Positions 19,929-31,600 of a DNA stretch of 64,000 nucleotides are shown here, piece by piece. The position numbers were made by a program, and so were the translations under genes. The stretch is from Vibrio harveyi NBRC 15634 = ATCC 14126 = KCTC 12724. Its GTDB lineage: Bacteria; Pseudomonadota; Gammaproteobacteria; Enterobacterales; Vibrionaceae. The stretch is taken from NCBI RefSeq assembly GCF_001591145.1, contig NZ_BCUF01000017.1, positions 34,630 through 98,629 on the forward strand, in the 5' to 3' direction. Positions within the stretch are counted from its first letter, which is position 1; each line of letters starts with the position of its first letter. The notes beneath the pieces are model-generated. The model was not told the DNA's origin and made no database searches. It worked only from the letters and a program-made list of their open reading frames with translations.

Positions 19929-19967
19929 GTATTCAATTCCTTGTTCGTCAGAAGACTAACCGCGCAA

Positions 19968-22900
19968 TTACTTCGCTTGCTCACGCAGTTTTTCTGGCAA
20001 CTTGTATTCACCTTTGCTTCGTGAAATCTCTTTTACGGTAGGTGAATCCAGAGGACCTTTCACTTCGTAGTTTACTTGCGTGAAGACTTCCACTACTGGA
20101 GAGATAACCGTCGAAATCGCCAGTACGTACAACGCCGTTTGAGGCGCTACAGCAAAGGCAGTCAGCATAGGCAAACCTGAAGTAATGTCCGGAGTAAAGT
20201 TCACTTCCGCATCCACCAAGCGGGTGTTCATATCGGCGATGCCACGAATCTTCATTTCACCGGCCAGTGCATCCATCACAATATCGTTGGTGATAAATAC
20301 ACCATCTTGGATTTTGCCTGTACCCGTGATTGAGTTGAATGCCATCCCTTTGTCGAACACGTCGGTAAAGTCGAGCTGCATCTTACGAATGATCGAATCA
20401 AGACTAAACAGACCGAGCAATCGCGCCGCGCCACTCACTTCGGTGATCACGCCTTTACCAAATTCGGTAGAGACGTCACCTTGCAAACTTTGAGTCTTCA
20501 TCGACCACGGCGCGCCATCCCAGTCTAGGTTGGCATTGATTTCAAACGGCGCTTGTTGGATGCCAGAGGTGATCCCAAAGCGCTCCATCAAATCACTGTT
20601 ATTATCACCTTTAACTTTCATGGATAGGTTTGAATGACTTCGCTCTTTGGTTAGCTCCCACCAACCGCTCATATCAATACGGTTTTGGCCACTACTGAAA
20701 GTTACGTTCTTCCATTCAAGTCGATTATTGCCACGCTCGACATCCACGTTTACCTTGCCGACCTTGTAACCTTGCAACCAGAAATCATCAATGTTCAAAG
20801 TTAAGTTTGGCATTTCTGCATGGAACTTGCGGTCAAAGTTTGAGATTAGTGGTGCGCTCTGATCTTCACTAGCGAACAGAGAACTGCGCTCTTTCGTCAT
20901 CTCATCAAAACCTGGAATATACAGGTGTAAATGCTCCAATGAGACGGACAAATCATATGGTTTGAGGTAATTGGCTTTGCCTTTCACTTCTTGACTATCA
21001 ACATCGAGCTGCCAGCTTAGATTCTTCTTACGTGCATTCAAATCCACATCGTGAAACTCGATACCACCAAGCTCCAAATTCTTCACATCCATGCTAATAC
21101 GCGTTGGAAGTGGAACAGTCGGTGTTTTCATGCTCGACAAAACAGACTGTGTGGTACTTTGTGGAACGTGCATTAAATCCGCCCACTTATCGAGGCTCAA
21201 ATCATCCAAACGAATTGAGGCATCGTGTCCTACCACAGGGCTGATTTTGAAACCGCCGTTCCCCACAACGAGATTTGTTGCGGTCAATACTGGGACATCG
21301 CCTGAAATGTCGATTTCCGTTTGGTACTTCGCATTTGGGATCTGCAAACGAGCCGAAACACTTTCTTGGTTTCCAGAAGCTTGGAGCTTCGCTTGCCCTT
21401 TTTCGCCCCGTTTTTTCCCAAGCGGGTACGGATATTCACTTGCTAACTGACTAAGCTGAGCAAGCACATCCACTTGATAGGTAAAACCCACATCGTTGAG
21501 TTGTAGATCGATGTCCATTTGCCATGGTGCATGACCTGAAACAAGGCTTAACCAACGCTCGCCAAGGTAAGGTTTGAGTGGGTCTACCTCCCAATCACCA
21601 AGGGTATTGATGGTCACATTGTAGCCTTGCTCGGCGTTCTCACCACGAAAGTCCAGTGAGATTGGCTGCTTCAATAATTCAGCAGATAGACCAGAAGTAG
21701 TCACTACATCGTTATCGAACTTGATACGGCCAGTCGCGTTCTCTAACGTCATCGGCGGCGCATCAATATCTACGCGGTTGTTCTTAAGATCCGCATAACC
21801 CCATGCGCGAGCATCTTTCTCGGTATCAAATGGGATATTGAGTTGGAATTCTGAATAAACAGGACCACTAACTTGCAGTGCGGTCAACGCAGCCCCCACA
21901 GAGTCAACCAGTGGCGTTGCCATCATGTAGTCACGAACTTCATTACCCGGTGCGCTTGCTTTCGCTTCGATCTCGATATGGCCACCTTCTGCAAGCTCGG
22001 GAATACGACCTGTGATTCGCTTCGCTTTCACGCCATTTAACGTGGCAGACTTCGAATCCAAGTACATGGCATCGTTTTCAAACAACAAATCGAGTTGTAA
22101 ATCTGTAATGGTTGGCCAAGCAGTATCAAAGCTGAACTTCGCATTCTTCAATCCAACCCATGCTTGGAACATGCCGTTATGCTCTTTATACGGGAAGTCA
22201 CCTAGCTCGCCATACCAAAGCAGCTTCGCAGTATTGACCTTACCCCCCTGAATCGCAGTAGATAGGTAGTCTGTCAAATCTTGCCCAAGTGCTAGAGTTG
22301 GAAGGTAACGCCACGTTTCACCAGCGTTGTAGAGATCAGCTTCTGCATAAAACGACAGAAATGGGCTTTGCTCTTTCGGGAAATCGAGACGGAACGCACC
22401 CAGCACTTGCAGATCGGGTGTCGCCGCAGTCACTTTATCAGACCACAAACGCCAACCATCTTCATCTTGCTGCCAAACGATGTCGACTTCACCCTGCTTG
22501 ATGTTTAAAGGCGCTTGGAATACGTCCCCATATGGGAAGACATCATCGATAACCGTCACTTTCGCTTTTGCTTGTTCTAGGTTACCCGAGACTTTGCCTT
22601 GCACATGACTAAAGCCAGGCAGCAGCTCCCACTGCGTTAAACCCAATTCATCCAGTTCGGCTGAGTAACGTAGCGTATCTAAACCACCATTCATCGACAG
22701 GCGAATGTCTTCCACTCGTCCTTTCGGCGCTAGTTTATCTAGCAAATCCGTAGTGGATTCTGATTTAGGTGCTAACTTAACGAGCGGGGTTAACGCTTCA
22801 ATGTCTAATTGGGATAAGTTGAGTAGCCAGCCACCTGGTTGCCAATCAAAGGCAACATCCAGCTCAGGCCATGGTCGGTCATCGGTGCGGATTTGCAGTG

Positions 22901-23846
22901 AGTGACCATTTACTTTCCAGCCTTCTTTATCTGGTGAAAGCTTGAAAATACCAGACTCCAGCAGCAGTTCATGACGCCCTTTCTCATTCCACACTAACTC
23001 AGAGGGTTGCAGATCGACATAAGCGTAACTTGGTTGGCTGTGTTGCAACGTCAACCAAGTGTTGAGACTCACTTTGCCTGACTCAACGCCAGACTCATCT
23101 TGCATGTAAGTGGTTAGCCAAGGCGTCACGGACACATCTTTTGCACTTACGTAAAATTCACCTGAGATATCACGCAGCGAACCATAATCTTTGAAGTTAG
23201 CACGCACTAACAATGAGTTGAGACTTGCGTCCGCAATGCTCACTGTGCCTTCCGCTAAGTGATGCTTACCTTGGTTGCTCCAACGTAATTGCTCGATGTC
23301 CAAGCGGCGTGTTTCACCAGACACTGACTTGTACCAAATACGTGAGTCGGTAATCGTGAAATCTTCAAACTGACGCAGTAACAAGGAGTCCAACTGATCA
23401 ATCAGCTTTGATTCACTTTGGCTGACATTCGCTGCTGGGTCGTTACTTTCTGATTTAGACAACAAATCAACGGTACGAATATCTAACGCCAAGTCATCAA
23501 TGGTGAGATCCGCGACCACAGGCTTAAACTTTAGGAGAGATTGAATCAAGTCGAATTCAATATGAATTTCATCCACGGCAAAGCGCGCGTCTTGGTTATT
23601 CGGCAGGTTCGCTTCTAAGCCTTGCAGTGCGATAGAGGGATGGCTATTACGCCAAGAGCCAGCAACGCTGGCAATAGAAAAGTCAAAACCTGTGCCTTGC
23701 TTGACCCAGGTTTTGATCTCATCTTGGAAGTGGTTAAGTTGTGGCAATGCTACGCGTAGTGTGGTTACTAAGATGGCTAAAAGCACTAATAACGTCACTA
23801 AAGTCCACGCGCAGAAACGCCCGAAACGGTTAAAACCAGAATTCAC
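19968..23846 (-). CDS. yhdP: AsmA-family lipid transport protein YhdP
   Basis: A 1292-residue inner-membrane-anchored periplasmic protein of the AsmA-like (TamB/YhdP) family. In E. coli YhdP, TamB and YdbH carry phospholipids to the outer membrane. A single membrane anchor is near the N-terminus (about 13-32, AWTLVTLLVLLAILVTTLRV). The rest is long repeating beta-structure with AsmA-type pieces such as GTGFDFSIASVAGSW near 50. The C-terminal part (SGAARLLGLFSLDSI) resembles the AsmA_2 region. It lies 11 bases downstream of rng on the same strand, as in E. coli. Confidence 0.93.
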   Translation of the reverse strand: MNSGFNRFGRFCAWTLVTLLVLLAILVTTLRVALPQLNHFQDEIKTWVKQGTGFDFSIASVAGSWRNSHPSIALQGLEANLPNNQDARFAVDEIHIEFDLIQSLLKFKPVVADLTIDDLALDIRTVDLLSKSESNDPAANVSQSESKLIDQLDSLLLRQFEDFTITDSRIWYKSVSGETRRLDIEQLRWSNQGKHHLAEGTVSIADASLNSLLVRANFKDYGSLRDISGEFYVSAKDVSVTPWLTTYMQDESGVESGKVSLNTWLTLQHSQPSYAYVDLQPSELVWNEKGRHELLLESGIFKLSPDKEGWKVNGHSLQIRTDDRPWPELDVAFDWQPGGWLLNLSQLDIEALTPLVKLAPKSESTTDLLDKLAPKGRVEDIRLSMNGGLDTLRYSAELDELGLTQWELLPGFSHVQGKVSGNLEQAKAKVTVIDDVFPYGDVFQAPLNIKQGEVDIVWQQDEDGWRLWSDKVTAATPDLQVLGAFRLDFPKEQSPFLSFYAEADLYNAGETWRYLPTLALGQDLTDYLSTAIQGGKVNTAKLLWYGELGDFPYKEHNGMFQAWVGLKNAKFSFDTAWPTITDLQLDLLFENDAMYLDSKSATLNGVKAKRITGRIPELAEGGHIEIEAKASAPGNEVRDYMMATPLVDSVGAALTALQVSGPVYSEFQLNIPFDTEKDARAWGYADLKNNRVDIDAPPMTLENATGRIKFDNDVVTTSGLSAELLKQPISLDFRGENAEQGYNVTINTLGDWEVDPLKPYLGERWLSLVSGHAPWQMDIDLQLNDVGFTYQVDVLAQLSQLASEYPYPLGKKRGEKGQAKLQASGNQESVSARLQIPNAKYQTEIDISGDVPVLTATNLVVGNGGFKISPVVGHDASIRLDDLSLDKWADLMHVPQSTTQSVLSSMKTPTVPLPTRISMDVKNLELGGIEFHDVDLNARKKNLSWQLDVDSQEVKGKANYLKPYDLSVSLEHLHLYIPGFDEMTKERSSLFASEDQSAPLISNFDRKFHAEMPNLTLNIDDFWLQGYKVGKVNVDVERGNNRLEWKNVTFSSGQNRIDMSGWWELTKERSHSNLSMKVKGDNNSDLMERFGITSGIQQAPFEINANLDWDGAPWSMKTQSLQGDVSTEFGKGVITEVSGAARLLGLFSLDSIIRKMQLDFTDVFDKGMAFNSITGTGKIQDGVFITNDIVMDALAGEMKIRGIADMNTRLVDAEVNFTPDITSGLPMLTAFAVAPQTALYVLAISTVISPVVEVFTQVNYEVKGPLDSPTVKEISRSKGEYKLPEKLREQAK

Positions 23847-23857
23847 AAATTTTCCAA

Positions 23858-25327
23858 TTACATCATGACAACGTCAAACTGCTCCTGAATGTACAGGGGT
23901 TCAGCTTGAATACGAACTTGCTTACCAATAAATACTTCGAGTTCAGCCAGTGCGTGAGATTCATCACCCAATAGTGTTTCCGCTACGTATGGTGACGCGT
24001 ATACGACAAAGTTGTCTGCATCATAAGCACGGTTCACTCGGGTAATTTCACGTAGGATCTCGTAACACACGGTCTCTACTGTCTTCACGCTACCGCGACC
24101 TTCACAAGTAGGACAGCTAGAACATAAGATATGTTCAATACTTTCGCGCGTACGCTTACGAGTCATCTCAACTAAGCCTAGCTGAGTAAAGCCGTTAATG
24201 TTGGTCTTCACTCGATCTTTTGAGAGCGCTGTTTCCAACGAAGTTAGTACACGCTTACGATGTTCTTCTGACGCCATATCGATAAAGTCGATAATGATAA
24301 TGCCGCCTAAGTTGCGCAGACGCAGCTGACGAGCGATCGCTTGAGTCGCTTCAACATTAGTGTTGAAGATGGTTTCTTCAAGATTACGACGACCGACAAA
24401 CGCGCCAGTATTGATGTCGACCGTTGTCATTGCTTCAGTTTGATCAATGATTAGGTAGCCACCTGACTTAAGCTCAACTTTACGTTCCAGAGAGCGTTGG
24501 ATTTCGTTCTCTGTGTCGTACATATCGAAGATTGGCTTATCGCCTTCGTACAACTCAAGCTTATCAGTCAGCTCAGGAACATACTCAGACGTAAACTCTT
24601 TAAGGTTCTCGTATTCAAGACGAGAGTCAACCATAACCTTGTCTAGCTCAGTGCCAACAAAATCACGCAGGATGCGTTGTGCCAAGCCTAACTCACCGTA
24701 CAAGGTCGAACGGGTTTTGTACTTCGAGCGACGCTCCATGACTTTCTGCCATAAGCGCTTCAAAAATGCCGCATCTTGAGAGAGCTCTTTTTCGTCTGCA
24801 CCTTCTGCCGCAGTACGAATAATAAAACCGCCGTGCTCGTCGCAGTAGTGGTTAACCACTTTCTTTAGACGCTCACGTTCACTTTCACTTTCGATACGCT
24901 GAGAAACGCCAACATGGCTAGCCCCAGGCATAAAGACAAGATAACGTGATGGGAGGGTAATATCAGTCGTCAGGCGAGCGCCCTTGGTACCTAGTGGGTC
25001 TTTAACCACCTGCACAACAATATCCTGACCTTGGCGAACCAACTCAGAAATATCACGGACTTGAAATTGTTGCTTTTCGTTTTCCGCCACACACTCAGTA
25101 TGCGGAACAATATCTGACGCGTGCAAGAATGCCGCTTTATCTAAACCAATATCGACAAACGCCGCTTGCATGCCCGGCAATACTCGGCTCACTTTGCCTT
25201 TATAAATATTGCCAACAATGCCACGGCGCGATTCTCGTTCTATATGAACTTCTTGTAGTACTCCACCTTCAATCATGGCCACACGAGTTTCACTCGGGGT
25301 CACGTTAAGCAGCAATTCTGCACTCAT
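23858..25327 (-). CDS. rng: ribonuclease G
   Basis: A 489-residue endoribonuclease that matures the 16S rRNA 5' end and degrades mRNAs. The S1 RNA-binding domain (about 38-125) includes RRGIVGNIYKGKVSRVLPGM. The catalytic RNase E/G domain has two metal-binding Asp segments, TVDINTGAFVG (about 304) and IIIIDFIDM (about 347). The zinc-link cysteines are in SSCPTCEGRG (about 405). I used the ATG at 25327, preceded by GAGG at seven bases and matching the E. coli N-terminus; an in-frame GTG two codons earlier is less likely. It lies between maf and yhdP. Confidence 0.96.
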   Translation of the reverse strand: MSAELLLNVTPSETRVAMIEGGVLQEVHIERESRRGIVGNIYKGKVSRVLPGMQAAFVDIGLDKAAFLHASDIVPHTECVAENEKQQFQVRDISELVRQGQDIVVQVVKDPLGTKGARLTTDITLPSRYLVFMPGASHVGVSQRIESESERERLKKVVNHYCDEHGGFIIRTAAEGADEKELSQDAAFLKRLWQKVMERRSKYKTRSTLYGELGLAQRILRDFVGTELDKVMVDSRLEYENLKEFTSEYVPELTDKLELYEGDKPIFDMYDTENEIQRSLERKVELKSGGYLIIDQTEAMTTVDINTGAFVGRRNLEETIFNTNVEATQAIARQLRLRNLGGIIIIDFIDMASEEHRKRVLTSLETALSKDRVKTNINGFTQLGLVEMTRKRTRESIEHILCSSCPTCEGRGSVKTVETVCYEILREITRVNRAYDADNFVVYASPYVAETLLGDESHALAELEVFIGKQVRIQAEPLYIQEQFDVVMM

Positions 25328-25345
25328 GTGCACACCTCAAAACAA

Positions 25346-25915
25346 TTATAAAAATTCTTGAATTAGCTGATCGGTTTCGAACAAAGGTAAGCCTACTACG
25401 GCGTGATAACTGCCTTCGATTCGGGTGACGAAACGCCCACCGAGTCCTTGAATACCATAACTTCCAGCTTTATCGCATGGTTCGCCTGACTGCCAGTATC
25501 GTTCTATTTCTTCTTCAGTCAGAGTTTTGAACCACACGTCAGTGATAACGACCACTGAGTGTTGTTGTTCTTTTGATACGACGCTCACCGCAGTCATCAC
25601 TTGATGCTGACGACCCGATAAATCGCTGAGCATGCGTTTTGAATCTTCGAAATTTTTTGGTTTTTCTAATACGTGGTTATCGCACACCACCACGGTATCG
25701 GAGCCCAATACAACGGAATCAGGCTTAGCCATCGCTAAGCCTGCTTGAGCTTTTTCCAGAGAGAGACGCAAAACATAGTCTTTTGCTTGCTCGTGATCTT
25801 GTTTGGCTTCCTCTATATCAGGAAGCACAATATCAAAGTCATAACCTAGTTGAGCAAGCAACTCTTTTCTTCTCGGAGAACCCGATGCGAGAACGAGGGA
25901 TAAGCCCTTTTTCAC
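25346..25915 (-). CDS. maf: Maf-family nucleotide pyrophosphatase (YhdE-like)
   Basis: A 189-residue house-cleaning pyrophosphatase. The Maf signature LASGSPRRKELL is at residues 10-21, and the substrate/metal motif LGSDTVV at about 69-75. The E. coli orthologue YhdE prefers dTTP and UTP and affects division when overproduced. The start codon is GTG, four bases after the mreD stop codon. The order mreB-mreC-mreD-maf-rng matches E. coli. Confidence 0.94.
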   Translation of the reverse strand: MKKGLSLVLASGSPRRKELLAQLGYDFDIVLPDIEEAKQDHEQAKDYVLRLSLEKAQAGLAMAKPDSVVLGSDTVVVCDNHVLEKPKNFEDSKRMLSDLSGRQHQVMTAVSVVSKEQQHSVVVITDVWFKTLTEEEIERYWQSGEPCDKAGSYGIQGLGGRFVTRIEGSYHAVVGLPLFETDQLIQEFL

Positions 25916-25919
25916 AACG

Positions 25920-26408
25920 CTACCTTACGTGCCATGCGCGACGGACGCGTCGCATTAATAAAAACATCCATGGCCAAAGTATACAGTTTATTGCCGCAGT
26001 CCACAGAGATAATGGATTAAATACTACGTCCTGGTTCAAATATTCCCCACAGAATATAAGAAGTTCCAGTAGCACGGTAAAAAAGGCAATCAAAATCGAT
26101 TGTTGCCACAATGCCATGTTACGAATCACCAAGAAGTTCAACGCAACCAAGTAGATAACGATCGACATCATCATCCCTCGGATCCCGAGCGTCGAGCCAA
26201 TCAAAATATCCCAAAGCAAACCTAAAACCAGAGCGGTACCAACGTTAACACGATGCGGCAGTGCCAGCACCCAATAACAGGTAACGAGGAACAGCCATGA
26301 TGGACGTAGTAAATCCAAAACGCCTGGCCATGGAATAGTTTGCAGGACTAGCGCGACGAAGAAGCTGACGCCGATGACCATTCGGCTTCTAAATACACTA
26401 TTGGCCAT
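25920..26408 (-). CDS. mreD: rod shape-determining protein MreD
   Basis: A 162-residue inner-membrane protein with about five helices, of the usual MreD length. It belongs to the MreBCD-RodZ elongasome. Characteristic segments are LRPSWLFLVTCYWVLALPHRVNVG (about 34-57, in two parts) and LGLLWDILIGSTLGIRG (about 62-78). It overlaps the 3' end of mreC by 11 bases and is followed by maf after four bases. Confidence 0.94.
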   Translation of the reverse strand: MANSVFRSRMVIGVSFFVALVLQTIPWPGVLDLLRPSWLFLVTCYWVLALPHRVNVGTALVLGLLWDILIGSTLGIRGMMMSIVIYLVALNFLVIRNMALWQQSILIAFFTVLLELLIFCGEYLNQDVVFNPLSLWTAAINCILWPWMFLLMRRVRRAWHVR

Positions 26409-27288
26409 CGGTTACCTCTTGTTCTGAACCTTCTTCTACATTGGACTGCAGTACTTTGTGTTGACGGTCTTCATTCGGCCAAATCAATAGCAAGTAGCGC
26501 AGGCGATCAAACTCAACCACAGGTTCCGCTTTGATTGATGCGAATTCTTGGCGAGTATCGTGATCCACATTCGTAACAGTTGCGACTGGGTAGCCTTCTG
26601 GATAAATACCCCCAAGACCCGATGTCACCAGCAAATCGCCAACTTGGATATCGGTACTGGTTGGGATGTGCTCTAGTTGGATTTCATCCACTTCACCATT
26701 ACCGGAAGCGATAACACGAATATCGTTACGAATCACTTGGACTGGAATTGCGTTTTTCGCATCTGTTAACAACAAGACACGTGCGTTGTGCGCGGCCACA
26801 AACGTTACCTGACCAACGATACCTTTCTCGTTGATAACAGGTTGACCAACGTAAACGCCATCAATACGACCTTTGTCGATCACCACTTGGTGGCGGTACG
26901 GTGACGTGTCCACAGCCATCACTTCTGTGACGACTTTCTTCTCGTCACGGACGAATGAAGAGCCGAGCAGTTTACGCAGGCGTTGGTTTTCTTCTTTATA
27001 TTGGTCGAGCAAGATCAGCTCGCTCTTCAGGCGAAGCACTTCGCGCTTCAAATTGCGATTGCCTTCAATCAGTGCCTGACGAGTATTTAAACTCTCGAAC
27101 ATTCCATCGAACATGCTACGAGGCAAATTAGCTGCGTATTGGATTGGCGCAACCATACTGTTCAATAGGTATCGGACGTTGGAAAACGTATCTAGACGGT
27201 TATCAGCCAGCATCAAGCTCGCCGACACGATGACAGCAAAAAACAGACGCAATTGCAGAGATGGACCTCTGCCAAAAATCGGTTTCAT
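26398..27288 (-). CDS. mreC: rod shape-determining protein MreC
   Basis: A 296-residue bitopic protein. It has a short cytoplasmic N-terminus, one membrane helix (about 12-28), a periplasmic coiled coil (about 65-110, NRNLKREVLRLKSELILLDQ) and a beta-barrel region with the family segments VMAVDTSPYRHQVVIDKG and LLVTSGLGGIYPEGYPVATV. MreC bridges the cytoskeleton and PBP2/RodA. It follows mreB after 147 bases and overlaps mreD, so mreC-mreD are translationally coupled. Confidence 0.95.
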   Translation of the reverse strand: MKPIFGRGPSLQLRLFFAVIVSASLMLADNRLDTFSNVRYLLNSMVAPIQYAANLPRSMFDGMFESLNTRQALIEGNRNLKREVLRLKSELILLDQYKEENQRLRKLLGSSFVRDEKKVVTEVMAVDTSPYRHQVVIDKGRIDGVYVGQPVINEKGIVGQVTFVAAHNARVLLLTDAKNAIPVQVIRNDIRVIASGNGEVDEIQLEHIPTSTDIQVGDLLVTSGLGGIYPEGYPVATVTNVDHDTRQEFASIKAEPVVEFDRLRYLLLIWPNEDRQHKVLQSNVEEGSEQEVTDGQ

Positions 27289-27435
27289 CTTGTTTTTAAC
27301 CTGATTGCTACCATGATTATTGAGCCTTACTTGGCAACCTGAGAATCTGACATGAAGAGATTCTAGGTATGGAGCAGATTGAAATTACAGAGAGCGGAAA
27401 TGAAGGTGAAGCCCATATGGACTCCACCCTGCACT

Positions 27436-28488
<1,053 letters not shown>

Positions 28489-28527
28489 TCATCCTGCAAA
28501 AATTTAGAAGACAAAAATTGTCCTAAA

Positions 28528-28566
28528 TGTACCAATGCCTCGCTGTCACAGCAAGGCATTGGTACA
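28528..28566. repeat. long inverted repeat between mshQ and mreB
   Basis: TGTACCAATGCCT (13 bases) pairs perfectly with AGGCATTGGTACA. After one C/A mismatch, GCTG pairs with CAGC around the loop TCA. That gives a 17-pair hairpin with a single mismatch. No U-run follows directly on the minus strand, so it is not a textbook terminator. A shorter hairpin, GACAA-AAA-TTGTC, lies at 28510-28522. Confidence 0.8.
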
Positions 28567-28631
28567 CAAACATGAGCAGAAAGCCTCAATTTCTTGCAGT
28601 TTCCTTACTTAACGCAAGAAACCGAAGTTTG

Positions 28632-31600
28632 TTATTGTCCGGTTAAGCCCGGTTCACCACGATAAATCACTCGGTCATTGCCTCGATGAATACCAAACGT
28701 GACTACCGATGATGGGTTTTCTTCGGAGCCATCTTTATCCCAGTCGTATTTGAGCCAAGGGAGCGAATTGCCACCACCTTCAAGATTAAGCCATACGCGA
28801 GTTTGCTGGCGATACGGCTCTGCTTCTTTTGCTGTTACAGAACGAGAATGACCAGAAGCGACCTCTCCACCAGCCCCTAACGTGACATCCTTAGGTTTCG
28901 CATTATCACCTTTAGGCCAAATATGCTCTTGTTTAGCCTTCACACCAGTAACATCGGTTTGGCTGTCATTTGGGTTAGCAATAAAGCGGCTACCATTCCA
29001 GTATTCAACTCGTAATGGCACTCTCAACGTCGAGCCTTGGTTGCCACCGACATCATCTAAGTCTACACGACCAAAGCGGATGTCAGGTTGGGTAAGCAAT
29101 CGTGAGTCTTGGCTCTCTCCTAGATTTAAGTAGGCAACAGGGTCGGTATTATTCGTATAAGTGAGACCTAATTTTGTTGTTTCCTTCCCTCCTGCATTAT
29201 AAGGTCCATCTGCATACTCTTTCAGCTCATCAATCTTTGAAAAGTCTTTCCTAAAGCAAGCGCTTCCTATGGATTTATCGACAGAATCAGTTCCACAGAC
29301 ATGATTCCCCCCGATCGAAAACCTACCAATGCTCATAGTATCGCTTACCAAGCTCCAATTACCATTTGAGTTAGGAGCTTCAAACCGTTCGCCAAGGACA
29401 CCCAATTCATCAACATTGAATTTAGCTTGAACAGCAGTTCCAGACAAAGCGTAGTTTTTCACTGAATCTTCATTGGAGTTCAGAGCCTCAACAGAATATG
29501 AAACTCCATCAAAAGGCTGCCCCATATATACAAAGTTCTGTTCATCAGGGTAAGTCCACGAACTGTCCACAATCTTAAAGTATTTTGGATAGAAGCGACC
29601 AACAGTTACGTCATACTCATCTAGTTTTTCATCCAAATACGTTGCTTTAGTTTGAAGATTTAACGAGCCAGTTTCATCCCATGTATATACCATTAATTTT
29701 CCAGCTTTAGCTTCTTCAGAATTAAAGTTTAGATTTGAACCGTCGTTTGGTGCTAGGTTAGCAATATCACCCTTTGATGGATAAATAACTGAAAAAGCGA
29801 CATCGAGCGGTGCTTTGGTGTTGGCATCAGAAAAATAGTTTCGTGTAAGTGGATATTCACAAGCATCACCTCTCCCCTCACTGGAGTCAGGATGAACAAT
29901 TGGCTTGTAAATGACATTGAAGCTCTCAGCAGCCGCAATAAACCCACTACCATCTGCTTGCGTTGCTGGATTGTGCGTCCCACTATTTTTTGCCTTTATA
30001 TCACACGCGGCAATTTTCCATGGTCGTGACTTAACGCTGAATGAACCATTCAATTTTGTCGTAGTTTTTTCCCCATTATCGGCGGCATCCGGAGAGATTG
30101 GGCAACTATCAGAATACTCAGGATCGCAAGTAAAATTCGAGTCCTCTAGTTTGATAGTGTAAAAACCTGCTTCTAAAAGCTTGAAGGTATCATTAGTTGA
30201 CGTCCCTTGTTCTGAACTCAAAAATTCCGGTGCATAGGTCAATATGTTCTGACTTCGACCACCATTTGGAGCTTTAAGCTCTAACTGGATGCTTGGGGCT
30301 CCAGTGTAGCTTTTAACTACCGTTTTCTGACCATTACTGCAAGCTAGTACCCTTGTTTCGACATCATAACCTTTCCCGGCAACAATCGCATTTCTACTAG
30401 GTAGACCACTCACATCAAACTTGAAAGGTACGAACTTGAATGTCGATGTCTGTGTTTTAGCAGAATCATTGTCCACTGTTACTTTTAACGTATATTCATC
30501 ATCAAGTTTAATACCAGCTTGATCCTTCACAGTAACTCCTAACTTCAACTTACCAAGTTTTGAAGGTACGCTACTTGTAGTGAATTTAGGATAGGAGCCA
30601 GACCCAGTGCCCTCTATCACATCTACAGAAAACTTATCTGAATCCGGAGAGATCTGAACAGTTACACCAGTGCTTTCTAGATTGCCGTCATTTCTGGTCT
30701 GAATATCAAATTTTGGTTGTTCAGTTCCGCACATCAACGCGTACTGAGTAGCTGGAGACAGTGTTACTTCGTAATTGTCTGAAGGTGTAAAACAATGGTT
30801 ATCTGTAGCAATGATGCTTGCCGAGTTATCCATCGAAATACTTCGGGCAGTAACCGCTCCATAAACTACTGCATTATTTTTTAACTCTACATTTGCTTCT
30901 GTATAGAGCAAACCAGTCAATTCAGCACTGTTATCAAACGTAATTTTATCGTTACCATGACCAATAATTATTAGCTCAGCTTTTCCAACTGTATAAAATT
31001 TCGCATTATTTTTCAGCTCCAGTTTTTTCACATGAATTTGTACTTTTTGTGAATCAGGTATAGCTATTTGTGCGCTATTATCAACCTTTAGCTCTTCTAT
31101 CCAGTAAGTACCACTTTTAAAAGTAACTTTACCATTATTTTTTACCTCTAATTTTTCTAAAGCCTCGTACCCAGAAAATGTTTCATGCTCTAAGCTATCA
31201 ACAACCACCTCTTTAGAGCTTTTGTGAAAACTTTCTAGCTCTAGTCGTTTAATCATTAAACCCTCATTACCAAAGCATCCAGAATTGTCACATGACGCGC
31301 TATTTTCTAAGGTAATCTTCGATTGAGGGAAGCCTACATAACGCTTACCGTTTGCAAGAGGAGCTCCTGAAATCAAAGCGTTATTTTTCATATATAGACG
31401 AGCATTGGAGTTACCTGTCCAAGTTTGGACTGGAGATGGAAACAACTCACAAATTTCACTTGTAGGAGGCTTATCAAATAAGAAATATGAAAATGGCTCA
31501 ACAACATGCCCCCTCTCTGAGTCTTTTTGCATATCTTCTTCATTGATCAGCGCAACGCCTGTTTTTGTTACCGAACAACGACGCAGCCAGCCACCGTTGT

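Noticed and set aside
27360..27435. GGTG...CACC pairing near the mreB 3' end as a terminator
   Set aside because: Pairing is interrupted and no U-run follows, so I could not support it.
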